Below are positions 8,787-17,465 of a stretch of DNA of 64,000 nucleotides, piece by piece. Within the stretch, counting starts at the first letter, position 1. The number at the start of each line of letters is the position of its first letter. The notes under the pieces are model-generated. The model worked only from the letters and a program-made list of their open reading frames with translations, searched no databases and was not told where the DNA came from. This DNA comes from Lachnospiraceae bacterium (GTDB lineage: Bacteria > Bacillota > Clostridia > Lachnospirales > Lachnospiraceae). The stretch lies in NCBI GenBank assembly GCA_910575255.1, contig CAJTEM010000026.1, positions 18,518 through 82,517 of the forward strand, read 5' to 3'. A program made the translations under genes and the position numbers.

Positions 8787-9156
8787 TCCTCTCTTCCTGG
8801 AGCCTTTGCCTCTCGTGCTCTTCTCTCAGCTTCTCCTCCAATGCCATTCTCTGTACCAGCTCCTTGACCCGCGTCTCCAGCTGCGAGATGTGAATGGTCA
8901 TCCGGAACTCCTTCATAATCAGCAGAAAAATCGCAAACAGGAACAGAAAATTCGCTGTGGAATAGATCCCCAGACAATGGGCGATAAAGTCCGCCACCGG
9001 CGGAAACACGCTGAACACAACCAGCACCATGGCCAGTATCATCCAGAAAATCGCGCTTTCTATCTGCAGCTTCGACTCACGGATCTTGCGCATCATCTGC
9101 ATAAATGTTGCCAGAGAAGCCAGAATCAGCACAATACGCAACGTCATGGTCATCAT
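8743..9156 (-). CDS. DUF2304 small membrane protein
   Basis: 137-aa protein with three hydrophobic segments followed by a charged, probably coiled-coil C-terminus (ETRVKELVQRMALEEKLREE). This is the DUF2304 arrangement, typically found next to glycosyltransferases and often beside DPM1-like enzymes as a partner. The start chosen is ATG 9156, with AAGGAGG five bases upstream; the frame is open to 9240. It overlaps the 3' end of the preceding glycosyltransferase by about 80 bases and the next gene's start, so the three are translationally linked. Confidence 0.8.
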   Translation of the reverse strand: MMTMTLRIVLILASLATFMQMMRKIRESKLQIESAIFWMILAMVLVVFSVFPPVADFIAHCLGIYSTANFLFLFAIFLLIMKEFRMTIHISQLETRVKELVQRMALEEKLREEHERQRLQEERNDKRHDKGYEEQNL

Positions 9157-10165
9157 CCATTCCTCCTTCTTCCTTCTGCTGCCTGCCCGCCATTTCCTCC
9201 CACTCAAAGTATTCCTGCAAATCCCCGGATTCCGGAGCATTCACCGGAGAACGCCAGTACTGAGGATTCATGCTGCACCAGCTTACCAGTGCTTTCGGAA
9301 GCTTCCGATACGCCTTGCCCAGACGGTATCCGGCATACTTCCATGCAGTCTCCCACACCAGAAGCAGAAGGTAAGAAGCCTTGCCCCGACGGATCAGCCT
9401 CTTAACCGTCTCCTTCACCAGGCGGAGCCCTTCTCCCTCTGAAGCCACACCTGCAAATACCTCCGGATGATCCGCCTGAGACACTCCCAGGTCAAAATTC
9501 CTGTGAAATTGCTGCCTCGCCGTCAGATTATGAGAATGAATCACCCGTGCATCCGCCACATAGGCAATGCCATATCCCGCCTGAACCACCCCCGCGGCAT
9601 AGATCATATCCTCATTGAAGATAGTCCTTTTGATAAATCCTCCCTGCCGTTCAAAGATATCCCTGCGGTAAGCACAGCACACATTCGAGGCAAAATACGT
9701 TTTTATCCCCAGCTCTGGCAAATCCGCCAGAGTCTTTACGCGGGAATCCTTGGGATAGTTAAACTCTCTGGTACAGCGTTCCACCGGCCGACAGTCCCTG
9801 TCCGGCAGCTGACGGGCATACGCCGCCGCAATCCTTTCCCCTTTCGGTCCCTGCCACGAGAGCGCCTCCACCAGCCTCTCCACCAGCCTTTGCCCCCTGG
9901 GAACCGCATCATCCGTCATAAAAATCATTACCTCAGCCTCTGATATCCCTGCCCCCAGATTGCGGGTATTCCCATGGTCAAACTCCTGCCTGGTCACATG
10001 ATAAACCTCCAGATTATCGATCCCCTCACAGGCCCGGGAATCCCAGTACCTCTCCTCTGTATTCACCACAATAATCCGGTTCACCGGATAGGTCTGCTCC
10101 CTCAGCCTTTCCAGCAGACAAAAAAAACGCTTCCCCGGCCTGTAAACAGGAATGATCACATCCAC
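9077..10165 (-). CDS. Glycosyltransferase family 2 (rhamnosyltransferase-like)
   Basis: About 362 aa, GT-A fold. VDVIIPVYRPGKRF opens the domain; FMTDDAVPRG carries the metal-binding Asp pair; FASNVCCAYRRDIFERQGGF and FNEDMIYAAGVVQAGY are the acceptor-side motifs of rhamnosyltransferase-like GT2 enzymes. A GTG at 10165 has GGGAGG six bases upstream and is preferred over ATG 10171, where the same site abuts the start; the frame is open to 10300. The last ~27 aa are read from sequence that also encodes the N-terminus of DUF2304. Likely transfers a sugar, possibly rhamnose, onto the repeat unit. Confidence 0.85.
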   Translation of the reverse strand: MDVIIPVYRPGKRFFCLLERLREQTYPVNRIIVVNTEERYWDSRACEGIDNLEVYHVTRQEFDHGNTRNLGAGISEAEVMIFMTDDAVPRGQRLVERLVEALSWQGPKGERIAAAYARQLPDRDCRPVERCTREFNYPKDSRVKTLADLPELGIKTYFASNVCCAYRRDIFERQGGFIKRTIFNEDMIYAAGVVQAGYGIAYVADARVIHSHNLTARQQFHRNFDLGVSQADHPEVFAGVASEGEGLRLVKETVKRLIRRGKASYLLLLVWETAWKYAGYRLGKAYRKLPKALVSWCSMNPQYWRSPVNAPESGDLQEYFEWEEMAGRQQKEEGGMDDDHDVAYCADSGFSGNIYADDAQDP

Positions 10166-10532
10166 CAGCATCCTCCCGTCACACCCCCGCCGCAATTCCC
10201 CTGCCTGCCCACACACTGTTTTCTTTCCCTCTTCCAATTCCCAATTCTCCAATCGTTTTTCTCTGTTTTCTCTGTTCCTTCTGCCTGATTTCCCCGCCAT
10301 TCCCCGTTATCTCTCTGATTCCTGTTTAACTCCCTGCCAGCTGCCATGCATTATCTGAATTTATGCTTCTTTTTCAATTCAGTGACAGTATCAACACCGC
10401 TGTTTTTTCTTAGTATATATCAAAATGGCTGCATTTACCAGTGCAATTTGACTATATATCAATATGTCATGTTATTCTGCTCCGGAAATTCAGCAGGGAA
10501 TGCCGACAGCAGGTGGGTATTAATCATGGAAA

Positions 10533-10712
10533 TCATTGCTGAAATACAAGCGTGATTCCACTTGGAATCAGAAAGCATATGGCGGCGCTTCCCAGAGACA
10601 CGCATTTTGTGGCTATCTGCAAACCGATAATGTTTCCCACAGCCACAGAAAAATTCAGTCTTGCCAGATAAATAGACGTATATACCAAACCGCTTATTAC
10701 TGCCTGCTTCAT
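10533..10712 (-). pseudogene. N-terminal remnant of an MFS sugar-phosphate-type transporter
   Basis: A 59-codon frame whose ATG overlaps the stop of the upstream SIS fragment (ATGA). The reading VYTSIYLARLNFSVAVGNI resembles the first transmembrane segment of organophosphate:anion-symporter-like MFS proteins, where Y..RLN.S is conserved. It stops after about 50 residues, whereas functional members are ~400 aa. Together with the truncated regulator it looks like a decayed regulator-transporter pair. Confidence 0.5.
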
Positions 10713-11215
10713 CCATCGGATTTCCCCCTTAAACCGGCTGAAGATTCCCGGACTGCTTCTCTGTGCTGCTCATAAACCTCTGCGATCTTATCCAGATATG
10801 TAATCGCTTCATCACTTAGCTGAGCCAAAGGACTGCTGACATGGCTGGTTAAGCAGATTACCTTTGCTCCCACATTGGAAGCTGTCTCTGCCAGCAACAG
10901 AACCTCCTTTGTACGTCCTGAATTGGAAATCGCAAAAACCACATCATTTTCTTTTAACTGATTCACGATAATTCCCTCCAAAAGAGAATCATTTTCAGAT
11001 ATAACAGGAAGACCGACCCACATCATCCGCATAGCCAGATCACGAGCTCTTGTGCTTGATTGCCCCACGCCAACTACCAGAATTTTATCTGCTTTCAATA
11101 AAAGTCCGACCGATTCCTGAAGCTCCTGCTGAATGGTATCATATGTACTTTCAAAAGAAGTTACCGCTCTGTCAATCAGTTTACGCATAATCTGTTTTGG
11201 CGAATCCTGAGGCAT
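10709..11215 (-). pseudogene. Truncated RpiR/MurR-family regulator (SIS domain only)
   Basis: 168 aa matching the linker and SIS sugar-phosphate-binding domain of RpiR-type regulators: PKQIMRKLIDRAV, DKILVVGVGQSSTRARDLA, DVVFAISNSGRTKEVL and GAKVICLTSH. Intact members are ~280 aa and begin with an HTH domain of about 75 aa, which is absent; the usual end of the SIS domain is also replaced by an unrelated tail (YEQHREAVRESSAG). It may still make a protein but should not bind DNA. Its stop overlaps the start of the MFS remnant. Confidence 0.65.
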
Positions 11216-11358
11216 GATCTGTGATATTTTACGCAGCCGCCATTCCGCAAAAACACAGATTTTTCAAAACACACTGAGGTTGAGTCGTATAGTTTTTTAA
11301 TTTCTGTAACGAATTGCCAATTAATGTGATATAAAAGGTAAAGGGGGTGAATTAAGGA

Positions 11359-11856
11359 ATGGATTACTCAGATATGGAAATTGTTTATCAGAAGTATTCC
11401 AGATTAGTTTATGGATTTTTATATTCTCATACGCACAATGCTGAATGGTCAGAGGAAATGACACAGGAAACTTTTTTGAAGGCGACCATGTCTATTTCGC
11501 GTTATGATGCTTCTTGTAAACTGTCTGTATGGCTTTGCCAGATTGCAAAGCACATATTATGGCAGGAGTTCCGGAAAAAGAACCATTTCAAAATGGCGGA
11601 ATTTACCGATGATTTGCCGGATGTTTCACTATCGGAAGGGGAAGCTTTTGTTATTCAGCAGGAAAACAAGATGGAACTGTATCAGGCAATCCACCATCTA
11701 CCAGAACAAGAGAGAGAAGTTGTATTGTATCGTATAAGTGGAGAATTGTCTTTTCGTGAAATCGGAGCAATCATGGGAAAAAGTGAAAATTGGAGCAGAA
11801 CGGTTTTTTTCCGTGCCAAGCAGAAAATCAGAAGGGAGATCAGTCAGAATGAATGA
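11359..11856 (+). CDS. ECF-type RNA polymerase sigma factor
   Basis: 165 aa with sigma-70 region 2 (YQKYSRLVYGFLYSHTHNAE, EEMTQETFLKA) and region 4 (LPEQEREVVLYRISGELSFR, then EIGAIMGKSENWSRTVFFRA), the two-domain ECF layout. It overlaps the following gene, which encodes a zinc-finger anti-sigma factor, by 8 bases, so the pair is co-translated. It lies on the plus strand between minus-strand polysaccharide blocks. Possibly responds to envelope stress; the regulon is not deducible here. Confidence 0.9.
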   Translation: MDYSDMEIVYQKYSRLVYGFLYSHTHNAEWSEEMTQETFLKATMSISRYDASCKLSVWLCQIAKHILWQEFRKKNHFKMAEFTDDLPDVSLSEGEAFVIQQENKMELYQAIHHLPEQEREVVLYRISGELSFREIGAIMGKSENWSRTVFFRAKQKIRREISQNE

Positions 11857-12784
11857 GAAATATAACTGTGATGTGATACGGGATCTTCTTCCCGGCTACA
11901 TAGATAACATTTTAAGCGACACAGGAAATGAACTGGTGAAAAATCATTTAGGGGAATGCGAGGAATGTCTTAACATTTATACGGAAATGAAGGAAGGTAT
12001 CGGAAAAGATGATTTATCTGCCTATGATACCATTGCTGTGGACGCATTAAAAAAGATACGAAAGCGCACGAACCGCCTGAAAATAACCATAGGAATACTG
12101 GTGGGTATTCTATTTCTGTTCTTGTTATTTATTGCCCTTAAAATTTATGTGATTGGCAAACCGCTTGGAACAGGGTCTATGTCCATACCAGACACTGTTT
12201 ATGATGAAGAAACAGGGCAGCTTACTGTGAGTGGAAAAATGAATCTGCATTCCTTCCACGTCAGTAAAGTGGTGTGGAAAGAAGATGAGAATAACCCAAA
12301 TATTGTGAATGTAATCGTTTATTATGCGGAAACACTTCCTTTTGCAAAAGATAGGACCGATTTTTCTATTGTAATTCCCAATGTAAAAGGGAAAAAAGTT
12401 TACCTTGCCTGCCCGGAATATGATCGAATGGAAATATATGACTGGCGGATGCATCACTATGAGAAAGTAGAGAGTTTAAAAAAAGAAATATACGGCAAAG
12501 TACCAGAGCTTGACGAGAAAACGGACGCTTTAAACTGTATGCAAGGAATAACGGCAGTGGATGGCATAGAGGGAATTAGTTTCAATGTGGATTTTATATA
12601 TGGAAAAGGCGCATCCTACTGGTGGTTTAATGGTATGTTGACAACGAACGGAGAACTGGCACCGGCAGATTTTGAAATATGGATTTCTCTTGAAGAACCC
12701 CATATAATTCTTATCTATGATTATCAGAAAGGTAAATATATTGATGATTTTTCTATTATATCCAATAGAAAACGAACAGAATAA
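11849..12784 (+). CDS. Membrane anti-sigma factor with zf-HC2 domain
   Basis: 311 aa. The N-terminal zinc-binding anti-sigma domain carries NHLGECEECLNIY (His..Cys..Cys) at residues ~31-43. A single transmembrane helix (ITIGILVGILFLFLLFIALK) follows at about 75-95, and a ~210-aa extracytoplasmic domain of unknown fold completes it. ATG 11849 lies inside the end of the sigma gene with GGGAG upstream; a longer in-frame reading from 11738 only reuses sigma coding sequence. By family analogy it sequesters the sigma factor at the membrane until a surface signal releases it. Confidence 0.88.
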   Translation: MNEKYNCDVIRDLLPGYIDNILSDTGNELVKNHLGECEECLNIYTEMKEGIGKDDLSAYDTIAVDALKKIRKRTNRLKITIGILVGILFLFLLFIALKIYVIGKPLGTGSMSIPDTVYDEETGQLTVSGKMNLHSFHVSKVVWKEDENNPNIVNVIVYYAETLPFAKDRTDFSIVIPNVKGKKVYLACPEYDRMEIYDWRMHHYEKVESLKKEIYGKVPELDEKTDALNCMQGITAVDGIEGISFNVDFIYGKGASYWWFNGMLTTNGELAPADFEIWISLEEPHIILIYDYQKGKYIDDFSIISNRKRTE

Positions 12785-12859
12785 AATGAAACGGGAAAAG
12801 CGCCCGGCTGGCTGACCCGCGCCATCCCTTCCTCCAAGGCGTCCCTCCAGAAAGCCCCC

Positions 12860-14152
12860 TCAAGACCCCTTCCCCCGCCGGAAGCCCCTCCACGCTCCTG
12901 CCGCAAAGCAGACCGCCATCACCACCATCAGAGTCAGATAAGCCAACGCCGCCCCCGCAATTCCTCCCTGCTTTACCAGGGCCGGCGCCAGCACAGCAGC
13001 CAGCACGGCCAGCAACGCATAGATCCCAAAAATCATCAGCTGCTGCCGCAGAATCACCAGCACATAATAATGCAAATTCAGGAGCGCATAAAAACCGCCG
13101 CCCAGCACAATCAGCAGAAACGCCCCATGATAACGAACCAGGCTTCCCGCATAGGAAGCGCCCAGAATCCGCTCCATGATTCCCAGCACCGGCCGTCCCA
13201 ACAGCCAGGTAAGCACTGCAGCCAGGCCGCCAAGCGCCGCAATCAGAAGTGAGATCCTCTTCAGCATGCGCACAAACTCCGGATACCGCCCCTGATTCCA
13301 ATCATCGGTCAGATACGTAAGTACCGGGCGGATCACAAAGCCTGCTGCCAGGTTAATCACAGAAGTGGGCATAAAAATCACATTAAAATATCCGGAGGCC
13401 ACATCATCCATGTGGGCGTCAATCGCGTATTTGGCTGCCGAAAAGATATAAAAGTCCAAAAACACAGAAAGAAAAAGCAGCCAGGCCGCTCCGGTCAGCG
13501 GTCCCAGACAATCCCTGCTCCCTTTCCGATCCACCCCTTCCAGCCTTCCGAGCACCGGGATATCAAACAAAATCACTCCTGCGATCTGTGCCGCCACCGC
13601 CGCCCCGCAGGCCCACAGCAAAGGAACCCCCGCCAGCAAGACCACCAGAAATATCCCCACCGAAAGAATGGTCCGGAAAGTATTGGATTTCCCGGTCAGA
13701 TGCAGGTGTCCGGCGCGCTGAAATTCAGACTCAAAAACATCTGCAAACCCGTCAATGACCTTGTAGCACACCAGCAAAAAGATAATTCCTGCCTTTTGCG
13801 GCGTATACCCGCATACCAGCAGATATCCTGCACCTGCCAGCAAAGCAATCATGCAGGTAAGGCACCGGTGATAAAAATAATCTCCGAACCGGAACTGTCC
13901 GGCCCCGTCCGTGACCTGAAAAGGCCGGATACCAAAATACGCCAGAATAAACAGCTGCTGCCCGAAGGTACTGAAGCCGAAGGCAAAGACCCCTCCCTGC
14001 TCCTTTCCCACAATCCGCATCACCAAAAAGGTGAGCACCATGCTGGCAAAGGCATAGCAGAAGCTCCCTGCCATATTCCAGACGATATTCTGCTTTTCTC
14101 TGTTTGGGCCTGTCCGCATCAGAAGAGCAGCCCAGCTGTCTGTAATCCTCAT
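12860..14152 (-). CDS. Wzx-type lipid-linked oligosaccharide flippase
   Basis: 430-aa polytopic membrane protein with about 12 hydrophobic segments, of the MOP exporter/polysaccharide synthase superfamily. NIVWNMAGSFCYAFASMVLT and GKEQGGVFAFGFSTFGQQLF at the N-terminus are family-like. It probably flips an undecaprenyl-diphosphate-linked repeat unit. The start at 14152 has a GGGG site six bases upstream. It is the last gene of the block that begins at 19955 and converges with the anti-sigma gene, 75 bases away. The locus has a second flippase at 17466-18929. Confidence 0.85.
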   Translation of the reverse strand: MRITDSWAALLMRTGPNREKQNIVWNMAGSFCYAFASMVLTFLVMRIVGKEQGGVFAFGFSTFGQQLFILAYFGIRPFQVTDGAGQFRFGDYFYHRCLTCMIALLAGAGYLLVCGYTPQKAGIIFLLVCYKVIDGFADVFESEFQRAGHLHLTGKSNTFRTILSVGIFLVVLLAGVPLLWACGAAVAAQIAGVILFDIPVLGRLEGVDRKGSRDCLGPLTGAAWLLFLSVFLDFYIFSAAKYAIDAHMDDVASGYFNVIFMPTSVINLAAGFVIRPVLTYLTDDWNQGRYPEFVRMLKRISLLIAALGGLAAVLTWLLGRPVLGIMERILGASYAGSLVRYHGAFLLIVLGGGFYALLNLHYYVLVILRQQLMIFGIYALLAVLAAVLAPALVKQGGIAGAALAYLTLMVVMAVCFAAGAWRGFRRGKGS

Positions 14153-14236
14153 GATTTCCCCTGTCTTTTCTCTGTCATAATCTCTTCCGAAGCCAGCCCT
14201 GCGTTATGCCCTGCCTGTTCCGAATTCCCGGCAGGA

Positions 14237-14935
14237 CTAAATATCCTTCCGAAAATTCTGAATCAGAAGAATGGACAAAAGCATCCGCAGCATATATTTC
14301 GCCGCTACCACAGGCTTTAAATAGCTCTCCCCGCCCAGACGCTCACCGATCCTGACAGGAATCTCCGCCACCCTGGCTCCCTGCTTCAAAAGATAAGACA
14401 CGGTATCCGGCTCCGGCCCATAGTTGAGATTCAAAGCAAACTCCCCGATCATTCTCCGGTTAAACATCCGCATCCCCGAGGTCGGATCCGCCACCCGTAC
14501 CCCCGTAGTCAGCCAGATGGCGGCTGCCAGCAGCCGGCTGCCGATCATCCGTATGGAAAAACCCTTGGGCTGGTCTATAAAGCGGCTCCCGATCACAATG
14601 TCATAACCCTCTTCCATCTTCTGCTTCATCGGCAGGATATACTCCGGACGATGCTGTCCGTCTCCGTCGAACTGAACCGCACAGGCATATCCTTTCTGCC
14701 AGGCGTATTTCATCCCGGCCTGAAAACACCCGGCCAGGCCCAGATTGACCGGAAGATCCAAAAGCTGGTAGCCGCGATTCCGGCAGATCCCGGCTGTCCG
14801 GTCTGTAGAACCGTCATTGACAACCAGGTAATCCAGATCCGGATAATCCCGCGCCAGCTCCTCCACCACCTGTTCGATATTCGCTTCCTCATTAAATGCA
14901 GGTATTACTACGAGTACCTTGTCCATGCATTCCAT
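14237..14935 (-). CDS. Glycosyltransferase family 2, DPM1/polyprenyl-phosphate type
   Basis: 232 aa. VLVVIPAFNEEANIEQVVEE, LVVNDGSTDRT, LPVNLGLAGCFQAGMKYA and VQFDGDGQHRPEYI are the classic dolichol-phosphate-mannose-synthase-like motifs; FDGDGQH holds the metal-binding DXD. It ends without the two C-terminal membrane helices some relatives have. Likely loads a sugar onto a polyprenyl phosphate or onto the growing glycan. GGAG lies six bases before ATG 14935. Confidence 0.9.
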   Translation of the reverse strand: MECMDKVLVVIPAFNEEANIEQVVEELARDYPDLDYLVVNDGSTDRTAGICRNRGYQLLDLPVNLGLAGCFQAGMKYAWQKGYACAVQFDGDGQHRPEYILPMKQKMEEGYDIVIGSRFIDQPKGFSIRMIGSRLLAAAIWLTTGVRVADPTSGMRMFNRRMIGEFALNLNYGPEPDTVSYLLKQGARVAEIPVRIGERLGGESYLKPVVAAKYMLRMLLSILLIQNFRKDI

Positions 14936-15002
14936 TCTTCTCTCCAGTCATCCTCCTCTGCTGACAAACCATGCCACTGAAAAAGGAGGGGAAAATGTCA
15001 AT

Positions 15003-16109
15003 TCAAAGTATGATGTCACAAACCATATCCACAATCTCCGGCTCCAGATCCGCATACAAAGGAAGAGTCAGCACCTGCCGGGATATCTGTGCCGCAACCG
15101 GAGTCTCTCTCTCATCATACTGTTCCCGGTAGCAGGCGTAACTGTTGATGCAGGGATAAAAATATTTCCTTGCATGGATATTGTACTCCGCCAGCTCTTT
15201 AAAAATCTCGTCCCTGTCCTTTTTATAGCCGTCGAATACCACCGGCATGTAAGCATAATTCATCCGTGCCCGCGGATTCTCCGGACACAGACGGATCCCC
15301 TCTGTCCCCGAAAGCCGCTCCCGATAACGCCGGACCAGCTTTTCACGCTTCGCGATTTCCCCTTTAAGGTGCCGCAGATTGCAAAGTCCCATGGCAGCCT
15401 GAAATTCATTCATTTTTCCGTTTGCCCCCACGTACTCCACACTCTCATAACCAGTGATCCCAAAATTCTTCAGCTCATACAAACGCTGCCGCAGCGCCTT
15501 TTCCCGAAACGCGACCGCGCCTCCCTCAATGCTGTGAAACACCTTGGTAGCATGAAAACTGAACATCGACACATCTCCGAACTCCGCCACCCCCCTGCCG
15601 TCCAGGGTCTCTCCGAATGCGTGGGCCGCATCGTAAATCACCTTCAGATGATATTTCCTGGCAATCTGTTCCATCCGCTCCACATCGCAGAGATTCCCAT
15701 ATACATGAACCGGGACAATTGCCGACGTGCGTTCGGTAATCCGACTCTCCAGCTGTTCAGCATCCAGGGTATAGTCCACCGGATTGATATCGCAGAATAC
15801 CGGCGTCAGCCCATTTCTCACAATCGCATGGGTCGTGGAGGCAAAGCTGAACGGGGTGGTAATCACCTCCCCCTTAAGGTCCAGAGCCTGCAAGGCCAGC
15901 TCCAGCGCCATATGACCATTGACGAACAGCTCAAGCTCCGGAATCATCAGATACTCCTTAAGCTGTTCCTTAAACTGTTCATGATAATCTCCCATGTTCG
16001 TCAGCCAGGCGCTTTCCCACAGAGGCTTCAGCATATCCACATATTCTTCCAGCGGAGGCAGCGAAGAGCGTGTCACTGCAACCGGGCTATCCAGCTTTTG
16101 TCTCATCAT
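15003..16109 (-). CDS. DegT/DnrJ/EryC1 PLP-dependent sugar aminotransferase
   Basis: 368 aa. PLP-binding residues are visible: TTPFSFASTTHAIVRNG, IYDAAHAFGE, and the Schiff-base Lys in FSFHATKVFHSIEGG. The family converts nucleotide-linked keto sugars (typically dTDP-4-keto-6-deoxyhexoses) to amino sugars. ATG 16109 has AAAGGA nine bases upstream and is preferred over the GTG at 16133. It lies 37 bases after an ATP-grasp gene, suggesting that the amino sugar is further ligated to an acid or amino acid. The exact sugar cannot be told. Confidence 0.9.
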   Translation of the reverse strand: MMRQKLDSPVAVTRSSLPPLEEYVDMLKPLWESAWLTNMGDYHEQFKEQLKEYLMIPELELFVNGHMALELALQALDLKGEVITTPFSFASTTHAIVRNGLTPVFCDINPVDYTLDAEQLESRITERTSAIVPVHVYGNLCDVERMEQIARKYHLKVIYDAAHAFGETLDGRGVAEFGDVSMFSFHATKVFHSIEGGAVAFREKALRQRLYELKNFGITGYESVEYVGANGKMNEFQAAMGLCNLRHLKGEIAKREKLVRRYRERLSGTEGIRLCPENPRARMNYAYMPVVFDGYKKDRDEIFKELAEYNIHARKYFYPCINSYACYREQYDERETPVAAQISRQVLTLPLYADLEPEIVDMVCDIIL

Positions 16110-16146
16110 TTTTACGATTCCTTTCCGGGACACACATGATCAGGCT

Positions 16147-17145
16147 TTAAATCCCCTTTTCCATCCGGTATTCCTGATACCGCTTTACCAGATACTGGCA
16201 GGGGATCTCCTTTCTCTCCTCCAGCTTTCTTCCGTCAAAGCAGCGCAGATGATTTCCCACCATATCATAGCCAGCCATGCAGGAAAAAGCCACGCCTCCG
16301 GAAAAACGGGGATTGCACTCCAGAAGATGCCAGTCCCCCTCAGACCTCTCCACAAATTCAAAATTCACACATCCCCGGATATCCAGCGCCCCGGCAATCG
16401 CCTCGCACTGCCGGGCCAGCCTCTCGTCCGTAAAGACCTGTACCGAGGTCCCGGCTCCGTTCGGGGTCCGCAGAAGCTCCCGACGGGAGACGCTTACCGT
16501 CTGCCCGCTCTCCGGATTCCTCACCACATCCGCCGTGACCACAGTCCCCGAAATCTCCGGCTGCACCAGATAGCTGTCAGCCATAGCCCGATTCCATTCC
16601 GTGGCCTGGCGCATCTGTCTGGCATCGGCAATCCGCATCAGCCCCTGGCTGCTCCGCCCCAAAAAAGGCTTTAAGATCAGCGGGTATTTCATCAACTCAT
16701 ATCCGGTATCCTCTTCCTCCTCCATCACCTCAGCCAGAGACTGACCAGGAATCGTCCTGCAGAGTCCAAGCGGGGTCAGAAAATGCTCCAATTTTTGTTT
16801 ATTGCGGCACAGACGAATGGTATTCTCACCAGAGATGCACAAGGTCACCCCCATGGCCTCTGCCTGCTGCCGCCATTTTTGCATGGCATCCACCTCCACA
16901 TCCGTCAGCGGCACCACATAATCCACCTGTTCCTCCCTGCATACCCTCTCCAGAAATGCCTGAAACCTCTGCGGATCCACCGCCGGCGGCGCCTGGTAAA
17001 AACGGTCCACCTCCCCGGAAGCCACAATCCACTCCGCCGGATAGATATCACAGCCTATCACCCGGAAACCTTCCTTTTTATAATTTCCCACTACGGCTGC
17101 TGCCGAAAACGAACCCACAGCCGTCACCAGTATCGTCCTGCTCAT
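16147..17145 (-). CDS. ATP-grasp domain protein (carboxylate-amine ligase-like)
   Basis: 332 aa with a Rossmann-like pre-ATP-grasp N-terminus (ILVTAVGSFSAAAVVGNYKK), the ATP-grasp lid and core around YPLILKPFLGRSSQGLMRI, and the metal-binding end CVNFEFVERS..HLLECNPRFSGG. PylC/carbamoyl-phosphate-synthase-like ligases of this kind join a carboxylate to an amine. The location immediately before the sugar aminotransferase suggests it acylates the amino sugar made there; this is inference. AAGGAG lies five bases before the ATG. Confidence 0.82.
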   Translation of the reverse strand: MSRTILVTAVGSFSAAAVVGNYKKEGFRVIGCDIYPAEWIVASGEVDRFYQAPPAVDPQRFQAFLERVCREEQVDYVVPLTDVEVDAMQKWRQQAEAMGVTLCISGENTIRLCRNKQKLEHFLTPLGLCRTIPGQSLAEVMEEEEDTGYELMKYPLILKPFLGRSSQGLMRIADARQMRQATEWNRAMADSYLVQPEISGTVVTADVVRNPESGQTVSVSRRELLRTPNGAGTSVQVFTDERLARQCEAIAGALDIRGCVNFEFVERSEGDWHLLECNPRFSGGVAFSCMAGYDMVGNHLRCFDGRKLEERKEIPCQYLVKRYQEYRMEKGI

Positions 17146-17187
17146 TTGATCTCCTTTTTATACCAAGTTCTCTGTCCGTAAAGCCAC

Positions 17188-17439
17188 TGACAGAAAGTCA
17201 AGAAAACGAGAAACACAGCCAAGGAAAAGGGGAGAGAAGCAACCGGAAATGGTCTGCCGATTTTGACTTTGCAGAGATTTAGAAGTCCTTAAATTTCTGA
17301 ATTTTCGTTTCGCTTTTAGCAAAAATCAGGAATTTTAGGAATTCTTAATCTCGAAACCGGAAAAAGCGGCAGACCATTTCCGGCTGCTTCTCTCCCCTTT
17401 TCCTTGGCGTACCTCTCGGAAGCTCTTAACTGGCTGACA
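17188..17439. repeat. Long palindromic repeat, family B copy 1
   Basis: About 252 bp. The ends read CTGACAG and CTGACA; internally GAAACACAGCCAAGG on the left faces CCTTGGCGTACC on the right. The arms are long imperfect inverted repeats: GGGGAGAGAAGCAACCGG with CCGGCTGCTTCTCTCCCC, and GGAAATGGTCTGCCG with CGGCAGACCATTTCC. The ends match copy 2 (21990-22292), which lies in the opposite orientation. No ORF; MITE-like. It lies between the flippase and the ATP-grasp gene. Confidence 0.85.
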
Positions 17440-17465
17440 TCATCCGCCGCCCCTCCCGGGCATGC

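Noticed and set aside
15994..16674. Plus-strand ORFs over the aminotransferase and ATP-grasp genes, and similar long antisense ORFs in the polysaccharide and STM401x regions
   Set aside because: They lie opposite well-identified genes, have Pro/His/Arg-rich antisense composition and lack family features.
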